Below, piece after piece: positions 14,418 to 22,383 of a stretch of 48,367 nt of DNA (positions within the stretch are counted from its first letter, which is position 1; every line of letters begins with the position of its first letter). The DNA is taken from the IMG/VR virus record IMGVR_UViG_3300028840_001720, positions 1 to 48,367 of that record; one strand, 5' to 3'. Made by a program: the position numbers and the translations under genes. The stretch is from a virus. The notes beneath the pieces were generated by a model, which was given only the letters and a program-made list of their open reading frames with translations, was not told the DNA's origin and did not search any database.

Positions 14418-14807
14418 TCACGTATCAAAAAAGTCCCCGCTATTCCCCGGAATCACGTCACAAACCACGGTTTCCACTCGCATTTCTCGCTTGGTTGACT
14501 CACCGAAAAAGTCACTTTCGTCCACAGTTTCAACCTCGTAAACCAGGCTACCGCAGGTGGCTTCTGAATATCGCAACGGCCATTTTACCACCTCGCCCGT
14601 ATCGCGTCGCACAACTTGACAGCCGTTGGCGAGAGAGTATTCAGCCGACATCGGGAGGGCGTTGCTCGAATCATTTTGACCGACTCGGTACCAGATCAAG
14701 CCTTTCTCCCAGTCGAAGAATCGCGGACCTTCCGGGTATCGCCGCTCGCGATCGCCTTCCTTTTTGGGCTCCGATTCGGCAACATCGAAAATCTCAGGTT
14801 GGTACAT
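14418..14807 (-). CDS. hypothetical protein, 129 residues
   Basis: A soluble 129-residue protein with many Glu and Asp residues and a hydrophobic, aromatic central segment (RFFDWEKGLIWYRVGQ). Its start lies one base after the pentapeptide-repeat gene. No domain recognised. Confidence 0.65.
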   Translation of the reverse strand: MYQPEIFDVAESEPKKEGDRERRYPEGPRFFDWEKGLIWYRVGQNDSSNALPMSAEYSLANGCQVVRRDTGEVVKWPLRYSEATCGSLVYEVETVDESDFFGESTKREMRVETVVCDVIPGNSGDFFDT

Positions 14808-14808
14808 T

Positions 14809-15261
14809 TTATTCGACCTCTTCGAATTGAATTTTTACCTTCTGGCCGCGGAAAGTAATAATCGCCCCTCGCATGTCGCAGTTGCATAATATCGCCCTGG
14901 ACAAATCCGCTTCGGATAAATTCGCTTCGTACAAATTCGCCCTGGATAAATTCGCTTCGTACAAATTCGCTTCGTACAAATTCGCCCTGGATAAATTCGC
15001 TTCGGATAAATTCGCCCTGGATAAATCCGCTTCGGATAAATCCACTTCGCACGAATTCGCCCTGGACAAATTCGCTTCGTACAAATTCGCTTCGTACAAA
15101 TTCGCCCTGGATAAATTCGCTTCGGATAAATTCGCCCTGGATAAATCCGCCCTGTACAAATTCGCCCCGGATAAATTCGCCCGTTCGCCGCCCTCTTTCG
15201 ATTCCAGCCATAACATGTGCTTTCTCAGCACCTCTGCCAATTCTTCTGCCGTCATCTTCAT
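14809..15261 (-). CDS. pentapeptide-repeat protein
   Basis: 150 residues from the ATG at 15261, chosen because it follows a G-rich ribosome site and begins a helical cap (KMTAEELAEVLRKHMLWLES). Residues about 28-125 are about 20 uninterrupted A(N/D)L-type pentapeptides (ANLSE, ANLYE, ADLSR), which fold into a right-handed square beta-helix. Members of this fold include DNA mimics such as MfpA and Qnr that bind gyrase; whether this one mimics DNA is not shown. The C-terminus is a short strand cap. The open frame further upstream is low-complexity read-through. Confidence 0.85.
   Translation of the reverse strand: MKMTAEELAEVLRKHMLWLESKEGGERANLSGANLYRADLSRANLSEANLSRANLYEANLYEANLSRANSCEVDLSEADLSRANLSEANLSRANLYEANLYEANLSRANLYEANLSEADLSRAILCNCDMRGAIITFRGQKVKIQFEEVE
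14890..15182 (-). repeat. 15-bp tandem repeats in the pentapeptide gene
   Basis: The pentapeptide region is built from 15-bp units (such as GACAAATTCGCCCTG and GATAAATTCGCTTCG, as read on the plus strand) that repeat with little or no change, including a block of about 100 bases that occurs twice (near 14950-15000 and 15060-15120). The near-identity shows recent expansion by slippage or unequal recombination. Confidence 0.8.
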
Positions 15262-15426
15262 TTTCCCGCCCTCGTTGGTTAGTGGTTGCCGCTCTTTCCC
15301 TGCCAGGAAGGTAAAAGGGTGTTCGGTGTCATTTCTCGCTGTCACCCGGTTTTTGATGTTTTCCCTGGAGCACGAATTAAAACGCTGGTGACGTTGCTTT
15401 TCCACAGAACACGCTTCACGCGTGCG

Positions 15427-15460
15427 CGTGTGCGCGGGTACGCGCGTGCGCCCGCACACG
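15427..15460. repeat. alternating purine-pyrimidine inverted repeat
   Basis: CGTGTGCG (15427-15434) is the reverse complement of CGCACACG (15453-15460). The stretch 15417-15460 is almost entirely alternating GC/GT/AC steps, which favours Z-DNA or a cruciform when negatively supercoiled. It lies between the iterons. Confidence 0.6.
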
Positions 15461-15498
15461 TGAGTATGTTTCGTGAAAAATGGTGTCACCAACGTCAC

Positions 15499-15560
15499 CC
15501 TCTCTCTCTCTCTCTCTCTAAGTTTAGTAGTAGTAGTAGTTTAGTATTTATTAGTAGAAG
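15499..15560. repeat. CT and TAG microsatellites
   Basis: A CT dinucleotide run (15499-15519) is followed by a TAG trinucleotide run and related AT-rich sequence to about 15560. These are easily unwound or slip-prone tracts and fall inside the candidate origin. Confidence 0.75.
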
Positions 15561-15628
15561 AAAAAAACGGTGACGTTCGTGGTGACGGTGACGTTCATCT
15601 CTGTGACACCCCACCCAAAAAAATGAGA

Positions 15629-17434
15629 TTAAAATAATTCCTCATTTTCCTCATCCTCATCCAAAAATAAATCAATCGGTGTCCACCAAAATCGCCGATG
15701 TTTCGTTCGCTGAGCTTCGGCACCCGGAACTCGTTGCATGATTTCCGCGATCGACGATCTATTCCAGCGAGTTTTCGCCAACAGGTGCCGCTTTACCCTG
15801 GTTGTGTTTACCCTCACGCCGTCACCGACGACAACGAGCCCACATTTATCTAGTGCTTTTTCTGCGTCCGTACGCTGGCTGGAATAGCCGTCACGCACAA
15901 TTTCGATTAGTTGCTCCACCGACAGCCGGCCCAACTCTCGGCCTGCGTCAACGTGCGAGGAGCGGAGGGTTTCGAATAAATCCTCTGCGTCGGCCACTAC
16001 TTCGCGAGTCATCACTTCCGAATTTTTGACGAAATCCCGCAACACTGACTCGCCGCTCACGCCGATCGCAAGAGCGAACATTGCCGCAGGGACGCTGTAC
16101 GTTTCTGTAACGCGATTCGAGAAACCATCCAGCTCCAGGCCCCCTATCTCGCCCGCAAGCGTCACAGCGTCGCGTACGAGCCTCACGGAGGTTGCCAATA
16201 ATTTCAGCCCGACGGCCTCGCACTCCGTCTGCGTCGGCTGAATTATCGTTGGTGATCCGGGGGCTTTCGGTAATAATTCAATTCTCACAAATCGGTCAGC
16301 GTCAGTTTTTGTGGTCAGCCCCGATTCAATTCCAGCCAGCCAGAATATTTGTGAGAGTGCTTTTTCTGATCGGCCCCGCCCCTCACCGGTCCACCGCTCG
16401 TCTTCTCCCCGGCCGGCTGGTCGCACCACAGTCTCGATGATATCCTCTCGGTGCGGATTTTTATCGAGTTCGTCCATCACGGCAATTTTCGCCGACGATC
16501 GGCAGTGCTTCATTATTCCGATTGCCGTTGTTTTCCTGCTGGCAGATTCCGCCAATCCGCAAAACATTCGCTTCAGCATCCGGAAAAAAATAGTCTTGCC
16601 GCTGACGGTTTCGCCGGTGATCGCGACTTGTGGCCGCCAATCCCAGAATTTTTGCACCCATGTTGCGAGGATCAATCCTAACGCGAGTTCGGCCCCTTTG
16701 TGAAATTGATACCGCCATCGCCTGAGAAGCCCCAGAGCATCGAGCACGGCCTGCTCATCTGATTTCTGGTTGCCATTTTCGATCAGCCGGCGAAATTGGC
16801 AGTTGTCGCAGTCCCGCGAAGTGCAAAACCAATTTGGGTTCCCGGCCAGGTCGTAAAGACGCCCGTCGCATCGCGGCATGGCGTCGCAAATTAAATGCTC
16901 ACCGTTCCAGATCGATTTCCAGCCATCGCCGACGAGAACCACATTCCGGCCGCTTTCCCAGCAGCCGGCTTCCCGCTTCGAATCGTCAACTAATTTCGGC
17001 CGGCGCCCGGCTGCGTCGGCGATCAGCATTCGCACTTCCTCCAGTTGCATCATGCCGGCTCTGGATTCTGAGCCGCGGTGAACCTTCGCCTTGACGACCG
17101 CCTTTGTGCAAATTTGAGCGAGTCGAGCCATCTTGATCCGCTCGATGTCGCGAATCCGCGTAAACTTCCGGGTTGTGGTACAAAATACCTCCACCGATCC
17201 GTCCTCATATTCGCCGATTACATCGAGCCCCAGTTCGGCCAGCATCGCATCGTCGGCTGTCTGCTCCTCTTCTTTTGCCCTGGCCGGTGTGTAGACTTCT
17301 GACCGATCTCGCATCGCGATCAGTTCGCGGGCGATGTCGTCGCGAGTTTTGCCGGCTTCTCTCTGGCCAATAATCCACTCGCGAATATCGCCAGACGGCG
17401 GAATGATCTTGCGGACTTCCATGCCACAACTCAT
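15629..17434 (-). CDS. AAA+ replicative helicase-like ATPase
   Basis: 601 residues. The central domain has a Walker A (AITGETVSGKT, about 271-281) and a Walker B (KIAVMDELDK, about 315-324), followed by a conserved-looking arginine-rich block (RPAGRGEDERWTG). A Cys cluster around residues 185-212 (CDGRLYDL ... CTSRDCDNC) may bind zinc. The layout fits phage and plasmid primase-helicase ATPases of the D5/DUF927-like kind with a lost or separate primase, which here is the Toprim gene just upstream. It starts ATGA-coupled to a small gene and precedes the candidate origin. Confidence 0.75.
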   Translation of the reverse strand: MSCGMEVRKIIPPSGDIREWIIGQREAGKTRDDIARELIAMRDRSEVYTPARAKEEEQTADDAMLAELGLDVIGEYEDGSVEVFCTTTRKFTRIRDIERIKMARLAQICTKAVVKAKVHRGSESRAGMMQLEEVRMLIADAAGRRPKLVDDSKREAGCWESGRNVVLVGDGWKSIWNGEHLICDAMPRCDGRLYDLAGNPNWFCTSRDCDNCQFRRLIENGNQKSDEQAVLDALGLLRRWRYQFHKGAELALGLILATWVQKFWDWRPQVAITGETVSGKTIFFRMLKRMFCGLAESASRKTTAIGIMKHCRSSAKIAVMDELDKNPHREDIIETVVRPAGRGEDERWTGEGRGRSEKALSQIFWLAGIESGLTTKTDADRFVRIELLPKAPGSPTIIQPTQTECEAVGLKLLATSVRLVRDAVTLAGEIGGLELDGFSNRVTETYSVPAAMFALAIGVSGESVLRDFVKNSEVMTREVVADAEDLFETLRSSHVDAGRELGRLSVEQLIEIVRDGYSSQRTDAEKALDKCGLVVVGDGVRVNTTRVKRHLLAKTRWNRSSIAEIMQRVPGAEAQRTKHRRFWWTPIDLFLDEDEENEELF

Positions 17435-17643
17435 CTTAAATGCGGAAAATCATATCTGTCGCCGCTGTAATCACGCACAACCGTTATCCCGCCATTGCGA
17501 GTATTCACCACGTCGAAATTTCTATGTGCTGCCTCTTGCCACGGTTCCCAGCCCGCTTGGATCTCCGCACACATCGCACGAATCTCATCTTCGTCCGGCA
17601 CAAGGTCACAACCACGCCCGCTAGGATTCGGATCAGCAATCAT
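17431..17643 (-). CDS. 70-residue hypothetical protein in the replication operon
   Basis: Placed between primase and helicase, overlapping the primase stop by 11 bases and the helicase ATG by four. The sequence is acidic and aromatic, with a helix (DEDEIRAMCAEIQAGWEPWQEAAHR). Tight coupling suggests a replication accessory role, but no domain is recognised. Confidence 0.65.
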   Translation of the reverse strand: MIADPNPSGRGCDLVPDEDEIRAMCAEIQAGWEPWQEAAHRNFDVVNTRNGGITVVRDYSGDRYDFPHLR

Positions 17644-18508
17644 CGCATAACACCCCTATAGCTTTGTCGGCACCGCGATTGCCAACCTCGTCAGAATCGC
17701 CAACCACGACAACCGATTTCCCTTCGAATGCCTTCCGCCATTCAGCCGGAAACGATCCGGCCCCGCAGACGTTGGCTACGGCAATGTCTGCGGCTGGAAT
17801 AACACCCGCCAGTGCGAGAGCATCGGTTGTGCCCTCACATTTCCAGACCGACTTCGCCACTTGGAATTCATCCGGCGTGCCGATCACGACTAACCCATCG
17901 CCCTTGCAGCCGAGCATATGAGCCTTTCGCTCTGGCAGGCTTCCATACGATGAAAACGGCTGCCCGTCAGCCCGATAAATAATATGCCCCTTCTCTCGCC
18001 ACGTCAGTGGATCGAATACGACAAACGCCAGCACTCGTTGCCGATCTTCGCGGTATGCCGCCTTGGGCCACCATGCAGCCGCCCATCGCACGCGAAAGAG
18101 TTGTGATGCCTCAATGCCCTGCTTCGCTCGAAGCCACGTTGTAGCCCACTGTCGCTTGTCCACGTCGCGGAAACTGAGCGAGTCATCAGCCGTGTTTTTC
18201 CTGGCAGACTTCAGCCCCAGGTAATCTGCGATTCGCTGGCAAGCCTCTTTGAAATCCACATCAAGCATCCACTGCACAGCCGCAATTCCGTCGCCCGATT
18301 TTGGCGACGTGTCTCCGTTGTGGCAGTGCGAGCAAAAAACAGCACCAACCAATTCATCGAGCATCCGAAACCGAGTTGACCCGCCGCATTTTGGGCAGGG
18401 GTGTTCTCGTTTTGAGCCGTCCAGGATGTCGGATGGGATACCGCCCAGAGAGGAAAGGATTTCCCGCCAACGTCCGGCTGCGGCTTGCTTGATGTCGGAG
18501 GCTTTCAT
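17633..18508 (-). CDS. DnaG/T7-type primase (zinc ribbon plus Toprim)
   Basis: About 291 residues. A zinc ribbon near residues 36-60 (CPKCGG ... FCSHCH) recognises template DNA. The C-terminal Toprim fold shows WKCEGTTDALALAG and SVVVVGDSDEVG, the Glu and Asp pairs that bind metal for primer synthesis. The protein ends right after Toprim, so the helicase part of T7 gp4-type proteins is missing and is supplied by the neighbouring AAA+ gene. The ATG at 18508 is preferred to the more upstream ATG (18550) because the latter sits almost on top of its GGAGA. Confidence 0.85.
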   Translation of the reverse strand: MKASDIKQAAAGRWREILSSLGGIPSDILDGSKREHPCPKCGGSTRFRMLDELVGAVFCSHCHNGDTSPKSGDGIAAVQWMLDVDFKEACQRIADYLGLKSARKNTADDSLSFRDVDKRQWATTWLRAKQGIEASQLFRVRWAAAWWPKAAYREDRQRVLAFVVFDPLTWREKGHIIYRADGQPFSSYGSLPERKAHMLGCKGDGLVVIGTPDEFQVAKSVWKCEGTTDALALAGVIPAADIAVANVCGAGSFPAEWRKAFEGKSVVVVGDSDEVGNRGADKAIGVLCDDC

Positions 18509-18556
18509 CTGCAGTTTCCGGTCTCCCGATATTTTCAAGTAAAAGACCATTCTCCG

Positions 18557-18883
18557 TCAGACACGCTTGCCGCCGTGGCGGTAGCCACGCTGACGATTCT
18601 TCTCCAGCTTCGCACGGACCACGGAATCGAAATCGTCCGTGAACGCGGCCACACAATCCAGGACACGGATCACGATGTCGGCCATTTCTTCGATGAAATT
18701 CTCGCCGTCGTCATGCCGGAAGGCTTCAAGAGCTTCGGACACTTCACTATGTATCAATGCCAGAATTGCAGGCACCTTGTATGCGCCGCCCCATTGTTCT
18801 GGCTGCGTCACGTTCCACCCGTTCCCCTCGTTTATCTGCCGGATCTCTTCTGCCAATTGCTGCAGCACTCTGTTCTCCGTCAT
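18557..18883 (-). CDS. MazG-like nucleotide pyrophosphohydrolase
   Basis: 108 residues with the MazG fold hallmark, EVSEALEAFRHDDG followed by FIEEMADIVIRVLD; the Glu and Asp residues of these helices bind Mg for hydrolysis of NTPs to NMP and pyrophosphate. Phages often carry such enzymes to tune nucleotide pools or (p)ppGpp. The start overlaps the upstream stop as TGATG. Confidence 0.85.
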   Translation of the reverse strand: MTENRVLQQLAEEIRQINEGNGWNVTQPEQWGGAYKVPAILALIHSEVSEALEAFRHDDGENFIEEMADIVIRVLDCVAAFTDDFDSVVRAKLEKNRQRGYRHGGKRV

Positions 18884-19131
18884 CAGATAACCTCTTCTTC
18901 TTCCTCTGGCGACGGCATCCCCATGTCATCCATTCGCACAACGCGGATTGCCGGCAGGTTGTATCCTTCTGATTCGTAATCGTTTTTTGATGGATGCTTT
19001 CCGCCCCATCTGCTTTTTCTTTTTCTCGCGAGATTCTCACGCCGAATTTTGCGGCATTCCCTCGCGATTTCAGCCGGAGTCGGGCAGTAACGGCAATTGA
19101 TTATCACCCCGTCTGGATCTACCGTTTGCAT
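18883..19131 (-). CDS. small Cys-containing hypothetical protein
   Basis: Up to 82 residues from the ATG at 19131 (an upstream in-frame start at 19182 lies deeper in the neighbouring gene). It has a CRYC motif at its N-terminus, a basic helix (IARECRKIRRENLARKRKSR) and an acidic end (PSPEEEEEVI). It may be a small nucleic-acid-binding protein. It overlaps the ERCC4 gene end by about 60 bases in another frame. Confidence 0.55.
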   Translation of the reverse strand: MQTVDPDGVIINCRYCPTPAEIARECRKIRRENLARKRKSRWGGKHPSKNDYESEGYNLPAIRVVRMDDMGMPSPEEEEEVI

Positions 19132-19624
19132 GATTGTGCTTCCATACTTTTTCGAGCAGGCGAAACGCGAATAACTCGGCACGTCGCCGGCTACCGGGGA
19201 AATGAAAACTTACTCGCGGATACCGTACCATCCAGGAGGTTACAGTTGCCGCGGCTGCGTGAGGGTGAAATTCCGAACGCCAGTCGTTGTGATATTTTTC
19301 CGGGCTGCAAAACTCTGGCCAACTCGCCTCGACAATCACCCACGTTTTTCGAAGCGAGAAATTCATGTGCTCGATTTGCTCGCGGAAAGCGTCGCGTCCG
19401 CACTTTGGCGACAGCGAGAGGTACGCATCATTCAGGCTTTTTCGCTCGATCGAAAACTCCGGGATACCTTCCACCTGGTAGTCACCCTCGTCAATCGGCA
19501 GCCGGATTTCTCGCGTCTGAACTTCGACTGGCTGCATACGCGACTTGATCAGCATTTGGCAATCTTGAAAGAGCCACGGAGCACCTTCGTTTGTGTCAAC
19601 TAAAATCGTGAATGGAGTTTTCAT
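19070..19624 (-). CDS. ERCC4-type nuclease
   Basis: 184 residues of the XPF/ERCC4 nuclease superfamily. The active-site signature GDxnERKxxxD is visible: G47-D48 in EGDYQVEG, then E60-R61-K62 and D66 in SIERKSLNDAYLS. The opening TILVDTNEGAPWLF is the typical first strand. Such stand-alone phage ERCC4 domains cut branched or structured DNA during recombination or replication. It is ATGA-coupled to the small gene upstream and lies in the recombination cluster. Confidence 0.85.
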   Translation of the reverse strand: MKTPFTILVDTNEGAPWLFQDCQMLIKSRMQPVEVQTREIRLPIDEGDYQVEGIPEFSIERKSLNDAYLSLSPKCGRDAFREQIEHMNFSLRKTWVIVEASWPEFCSPEKYHNDWRSEFHPHAAAATVTSWMVRYPRVSFHFPGSRRRAELFAFRLLEKVWKHNHANGRSRRGDNQLPLLPDSG

Positions 19625-19809
19625 TTTTTGATTCGATCACGCATGTATCGCAACAAGCCGATCAAATTCTGACGAAACCGCTGTCTTCCTTCACGCTTTG
19701 AATCTGCTTCGGGGAAATGTGCAATGTCGTTGTTCAAACAATCCCACGCATTTTGATTTTCGACGAGAAAATCAAAGTCAATATCAATCAGGTGTTTATC
19801 GTACAGCAT
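19621..19809 (-). CDS. 62-residue hypothetical protein
   Basis: A small helical protein (FDFLVENQNAWDCLNNDIAHF ... LIGLLRYMRDRIKK) sitting between the RecD-like helicase and the ERCC4 nuclease. It overlaps the helicase end by 14 bases and the nuclease ATG by four. No domain recognised. Confidence 0.65.
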   Translation of the reverse strand: MLYDKHLIDIDFDFLVENQNAWDCLNNDIAHFPEADSKREGRQRFRQNLIGLLRYMRDRIKK

Positions 19810-21118
19810 CTTCCAGCTCCCTCATTTTTTCGACGGCCATTGTCTTGCGTTTCCACAGGTGCGACTTGCGGCACCAGTCGCTTAGCGTCTGAGGTTTCGC
19901 GATGCAAACACAGAGTTGTTTGGCCCGACTGATTCCCGTGAGAACCCAGTGCCGATCGCATAGCCACTTAGCCCCGCTGCTTTCATCGCCGACGACGAAA
20001 ACAACCGGAAATTCTGCCCCTTGCGATTTATGGCAACTTATCGCATACGCCAATTCCCACTTGCCGGTGTCATCATCACCGCTGCTTCGCGGCTTACTCA
20101 CTCGCACAAGTCGATCTGGCGTATCAAGCTGGCAGATCGTGTTGCCGCCGTCAACTTCAATCACACGGGCCTGCTCGCCGTTGGCGACGTACACCCGCCG
20201 CTGATCATTCATCTCTTCACTGGGACAGCCAGGGGCAGCGAGATACCAGCCGTTTTTGCCGCACACGATTTTGTCGCCTTCGCGGTACGGGTTACCCTTC
20301 GCCTGCTTGCCGGTTGGATTGAGATAGCCTTGCAGCATCGGGTTGAGTTTCTTCCGGCTGACTTCTGATTTTTCGTTGAGGGGCACAATCACCTGAGCAT
20401 GCCAGATGGGGTCAACAACATCCTGCGACCAGTCCCATGCCGCTGACGTTGGATCGAGCCAATCGCGTAGCGCCTGCGTCTGTTCTGCCGGATTCTTCCA
20501 CTCGCGATCAACGTGCAGATTCTCGCCTGCCGCCAGGTCGATTTCTGGCGAGTGTTGCCACTTACCTTCTTCCGCTATCAGCTTGCAGGTCTTCACAATC
20601 CGGCCGGCGTTGCGGTGGATTTCCGTGAGGTGTCCACGCGGAACTCCCAACGCAATCATATCGCGGAATGGGGCACCGTGACCGACTGGCGGTAGCTGGT
20701 TCGGGTCGCCGATAAACAGGACATGGCCACCTTTCCGCCGTGCTGCCAGGAGGGAAGCCATCAGCGACGAGTCAATCATGCTCGCCTCGTCCACGAAGAC
20801 AAACTGATGAGGTAGCGGGTTGCTCCGGTTATAACCGAAGTATCCGGCACCCTCCAGGTACGTGTAGGCGAGCAGCCGGTGTATCGTGGTGCAGTCTAGC
20901 CTGATGCCTTGCTCGCCGAGTGCTTCGGTCATTCTCCTGGCAGCCTTACCAGTCGGTGCCGCCCCCGCCATTCCGCTGCTGCCGTTGCGTTGGCGTAGCT
21001 GGCGGATCAGGTGCCCAAGGCAAGTAGTCTTGCCGCTGCCGGGTCCGCCGGTGAGTAGCCCCACCGTGCCGATGGTTGCGGAGTTGAGGGCGTCGAGTTG
21101 GTGGGCGGTTAGTTGCAT
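19796..21118 (-). CDS. RecD2-like SF1B helicase, motor half
   Basis: 440 residues forming a complete SF1B motor: Walker A GGPGSGKT (24-31), motif Ia APTGKAA, Walker B FVDEAS (about 108-113), motif III GDPNQLPPVGHG (137-148), and C-terminal CHKSQGAEFPVV and TGISRAK motifs. It begins exactly at the domain boundary where RecD2 proteins join their N-terminal region to the motor; that N-terminal region is encoded separately at 24144-25178, on the other side of the CRISPR cassette. The ATG is preceded by TTGGGGAC inside the degenerate last CRISPR repeat. It should unwind DNA 5'-3', alone or with the N-terminal half. Confidence 0.9.
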   Translation of the reverse strand: MQLTAHQLDALNSATIGTVGLLTGGPGSGKTTCLGHLIRQLRQRNGSSGMAGAAPTGKAARRMTEALGEQGIRLDCTTIHRLLAYTYLEGAGYFGYNRSNPLPHQFVFVDEASMIDSSLMASLLAARRKGGHVLFIGDPNQLPPVGHGAPFRDMIALGVPRGHLTEIHRNAGRIVKTCKLIAEEGKWQHSPEIDLAAGENLHVDREWKNPAEQTQALRDWLDPTSAAWDWSQDVVDPIWHAQVIVPLNEKSEVSRKKLNPMLQGYLNPTGKQAKGNPYREGDKIVCGKNGWYLAAPGCPSEEMNDQRRVYVANGEQARVIEVDGGNTICQLDTPDRLVRVSKPRSSGDDDTGKWELAYAISCHKSQGAEFPVVFVVGDESSGAKWLCDRHWVLTGISRAKQLCVCIAKPQTLSDWCRKSHLWKRKTMAVEKMRELEDAVR

Positions 21119-21154
21119 CCAAATATGTCCCCAATATCATTCGTTCGCTGCAAC
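21119..21154 (-). repeat. degenerate terminal CRISPR repeat
   Basis: The last repeat keeps the first 19 bases exactly (minus strand GTTGCAGCGAACGAATGAT) and has diverged in the rest, as expected for the trailer-end copy. The altered half supplies GGGGAC as ribosome site for the RecD-like motor gene, whose ATG is at 21116-21118. Confidence 0.9.
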
Positions 21155-22101
21155 CCGGCGACACGTTCGGCGACAGCGTAGCACTCAACACCTCACAATC
21201 CCAAACCAATCATTCGTTCGCTGCAACCGGCAGGTCCTCTGGTACGCGACCTGCCAGGGCGATCTCACAATCCCAAACCAATCATTCGTTCGCTGCAACA
21301 CCGATGAGCCAATGGCCGATGAAGAAACGCTCCTCCTCACAATCCCAAACCAATCATTCGTTCGCTGCAACTAAATCGGCGGCTGTTCCACTGACTGTCG
21401 ACCATCAGACTCACAATCCCAAACCAATCATTCGTTCGCTGCAACGCAGACGCGAAGCCGAACGCGAGCCGGAGTTCCACGCTCACAATCCCAAACCAAT
21501 CATTCGTTCGCTGCAACTTCCCCGATGGCAACCATCAATACTACCGCCAATCCAACTCACAATCCCAAACCAATCATTCGTTCGCTGCAACTACGCGACG
21601 CGTGGGGGCGTCTGGCGGACATACCCCCTCACAATCCCAAACCAATCATTCGTTCGCTGCAACCGAGTCATCGTTCGGGGTTCGATCACCCAAGCGAGCC
21701 TCACAATCCCAAACCAATCATTCGTTCGCTGCAACTTGCGGCCTGCGATAAGGGCTCCATCCTTTAGCCGGCACCTCACAATCCCAAACCAATCATTCGT
21801 TCGCTGCAACCATCACAAAGGTTACTACATCAGCGTACTGCGGAACTCACAATCCCAAACCAATCATTCGTTCGCTGCAACGCGAAGGAAAGCGGCTTGC
21901 AGCGATACATGCCCGCCTCACAATCCCAAACCAATCATTCGTTCGCTGCAACAAGCCACGTCCGCGCGGCGGCGGCGTCCGCCAGTCCCCCTCACAATCC
22001 CAAACCAATCATTCGTTCGCTGCAACCTCCCTAAACGTAGCCGGAACCTCTCCGGAACCTGGCCGCTCACAATCCCAAACCAATCATTCGTTCGCTGCAA
22101 C
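21119..22101 (-). CRISPR. CRISPR array: 13 perfect repeats, 1 degenerate, 13 spacers
   Basis: Thirteen identical 36-bp repeats (first base positions 21192, 21264, 21336, 21410, 21482, 21556, 21628, 21700, 21775, 21846, 21917, 21991, 22066) and one degenerate repeat at the left end enclose 13 unique spacers of 35-39 bp. Read on the minus strand the repeat begins GTTGCAGCGAACG and ends GGGATTGTGAG. The degenerate copy marks the trailer end, so the leader is at the right and transcription is leftward, in line with the cas-like genes. The GTTGCAG opening resembles published Cas12f repeats. No self-matching spacer was noticed by eye. Confidence 0.98.
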
Positions 22102-22383
22102 TCCGTCGCCATAAGTCCTTTCGCCACAACGGGCCAAAGACATACTTGCGAGAGCCCCCTGCCGATTGGCACCTCTTCCAACCTTCCTTGCAAGTCCCAG
22201 CTTCGGAAACTCTTGCTCAGAAGGAAGTTCTGACACGCGAGCGGTTCCCGGCCTCACAAATCTACGGCACTGCTCGCAAATCGGTAACTGATCAGATTTC
22301 ACCATTTGCAAAAATCTTTTGCGCGACAGTCGCACCGACTTGCCACACACTTCGCATGGCAACTCACGACGAATCTTCGCCAT
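22084..22383 (-). CDS. zinc-ribbon protein next to the Cas12-like gene
   Basis: From the ATG at 22383 (GGGAGAT upstream) the first 45 residues carry C10-x2-C13 and C36-x2-C39 in a basic context, a zinc ribbon like the target-nucleic-acid-binding insert of Cas12 and TnpB. It starts 20 bases inside the Cas12-like gene in another frame, exactly where that protein ends and where Cas12f proteins have their zinc ribbon. The remaining 55 residues have no recognisable fold and run through the array leader; the stop codon is inside the first repeat (22084-22086). It may complement the effector in trans or by frameshift. Confidence 0.65.
   Translation of the reverse strand: MAKIRRELPCEVCGKSVRLSRKRFLQMVKSDQLPICEQCRRFVRPGTARVSELPSEQEFPKLGLARKVGRGANRQGALASMSLARCGERTYGDGVAANE
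22102..22380 (-). promoter_or_regulatory. probable CRISPR leader region
   Basis: The segment between the Cas12-like stop and the first perfect repeat should hold the leader, because the array's degenerate end is on the other side. It is also covered by the zinc-ribbon reading frame, so leader and coding sequence overlap if both are real. I see no convincing -35/-10 pair next to the first repeat; crRNA may be transcribed from an upstream operon promoter. Confidence 0.35.

Larger units (their letters stand above)
15387..15612. other. iteron-bearing region, possible replication origin
   Basis: A gene-free stretch (15262-15628) just downstream of the replicative helicase gene. The 9-mer GGTGACGTT occurs exactly at 15387-15395, 15569-15577 and 15587-15595, and inverted at 15491-15499. 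Near copies (GGTGTCACC at 15482, GGTGACGGT at 15581, GTGACACC near 15603) lie between. An AT-rich stretch and a GC-rich inverted repeat are interspersed. Clustered iterons beside primase and helicase genes are a common phage origin design. Confidence 0.45.

Noticed and set aside
14873-15391. Plus-strand frame of 172 codons rich in KFA and DKFA units
   Set aside because: Antisense shadow of the pentapeptide repeats.
19070-21118. Cas1-, Cas2- or Cas4-like genes near the array
   Set aside because: The ERCC4 nuclease and RecD2 motor beside the array have their own clear families; no adaptation protein motif was found.
21304-22233. Plus-strand frame across the CRISPR array
   Set aside because: Repeats have no stop in this frame, so it is open by chance; its product consists of the repeat translated again and again.
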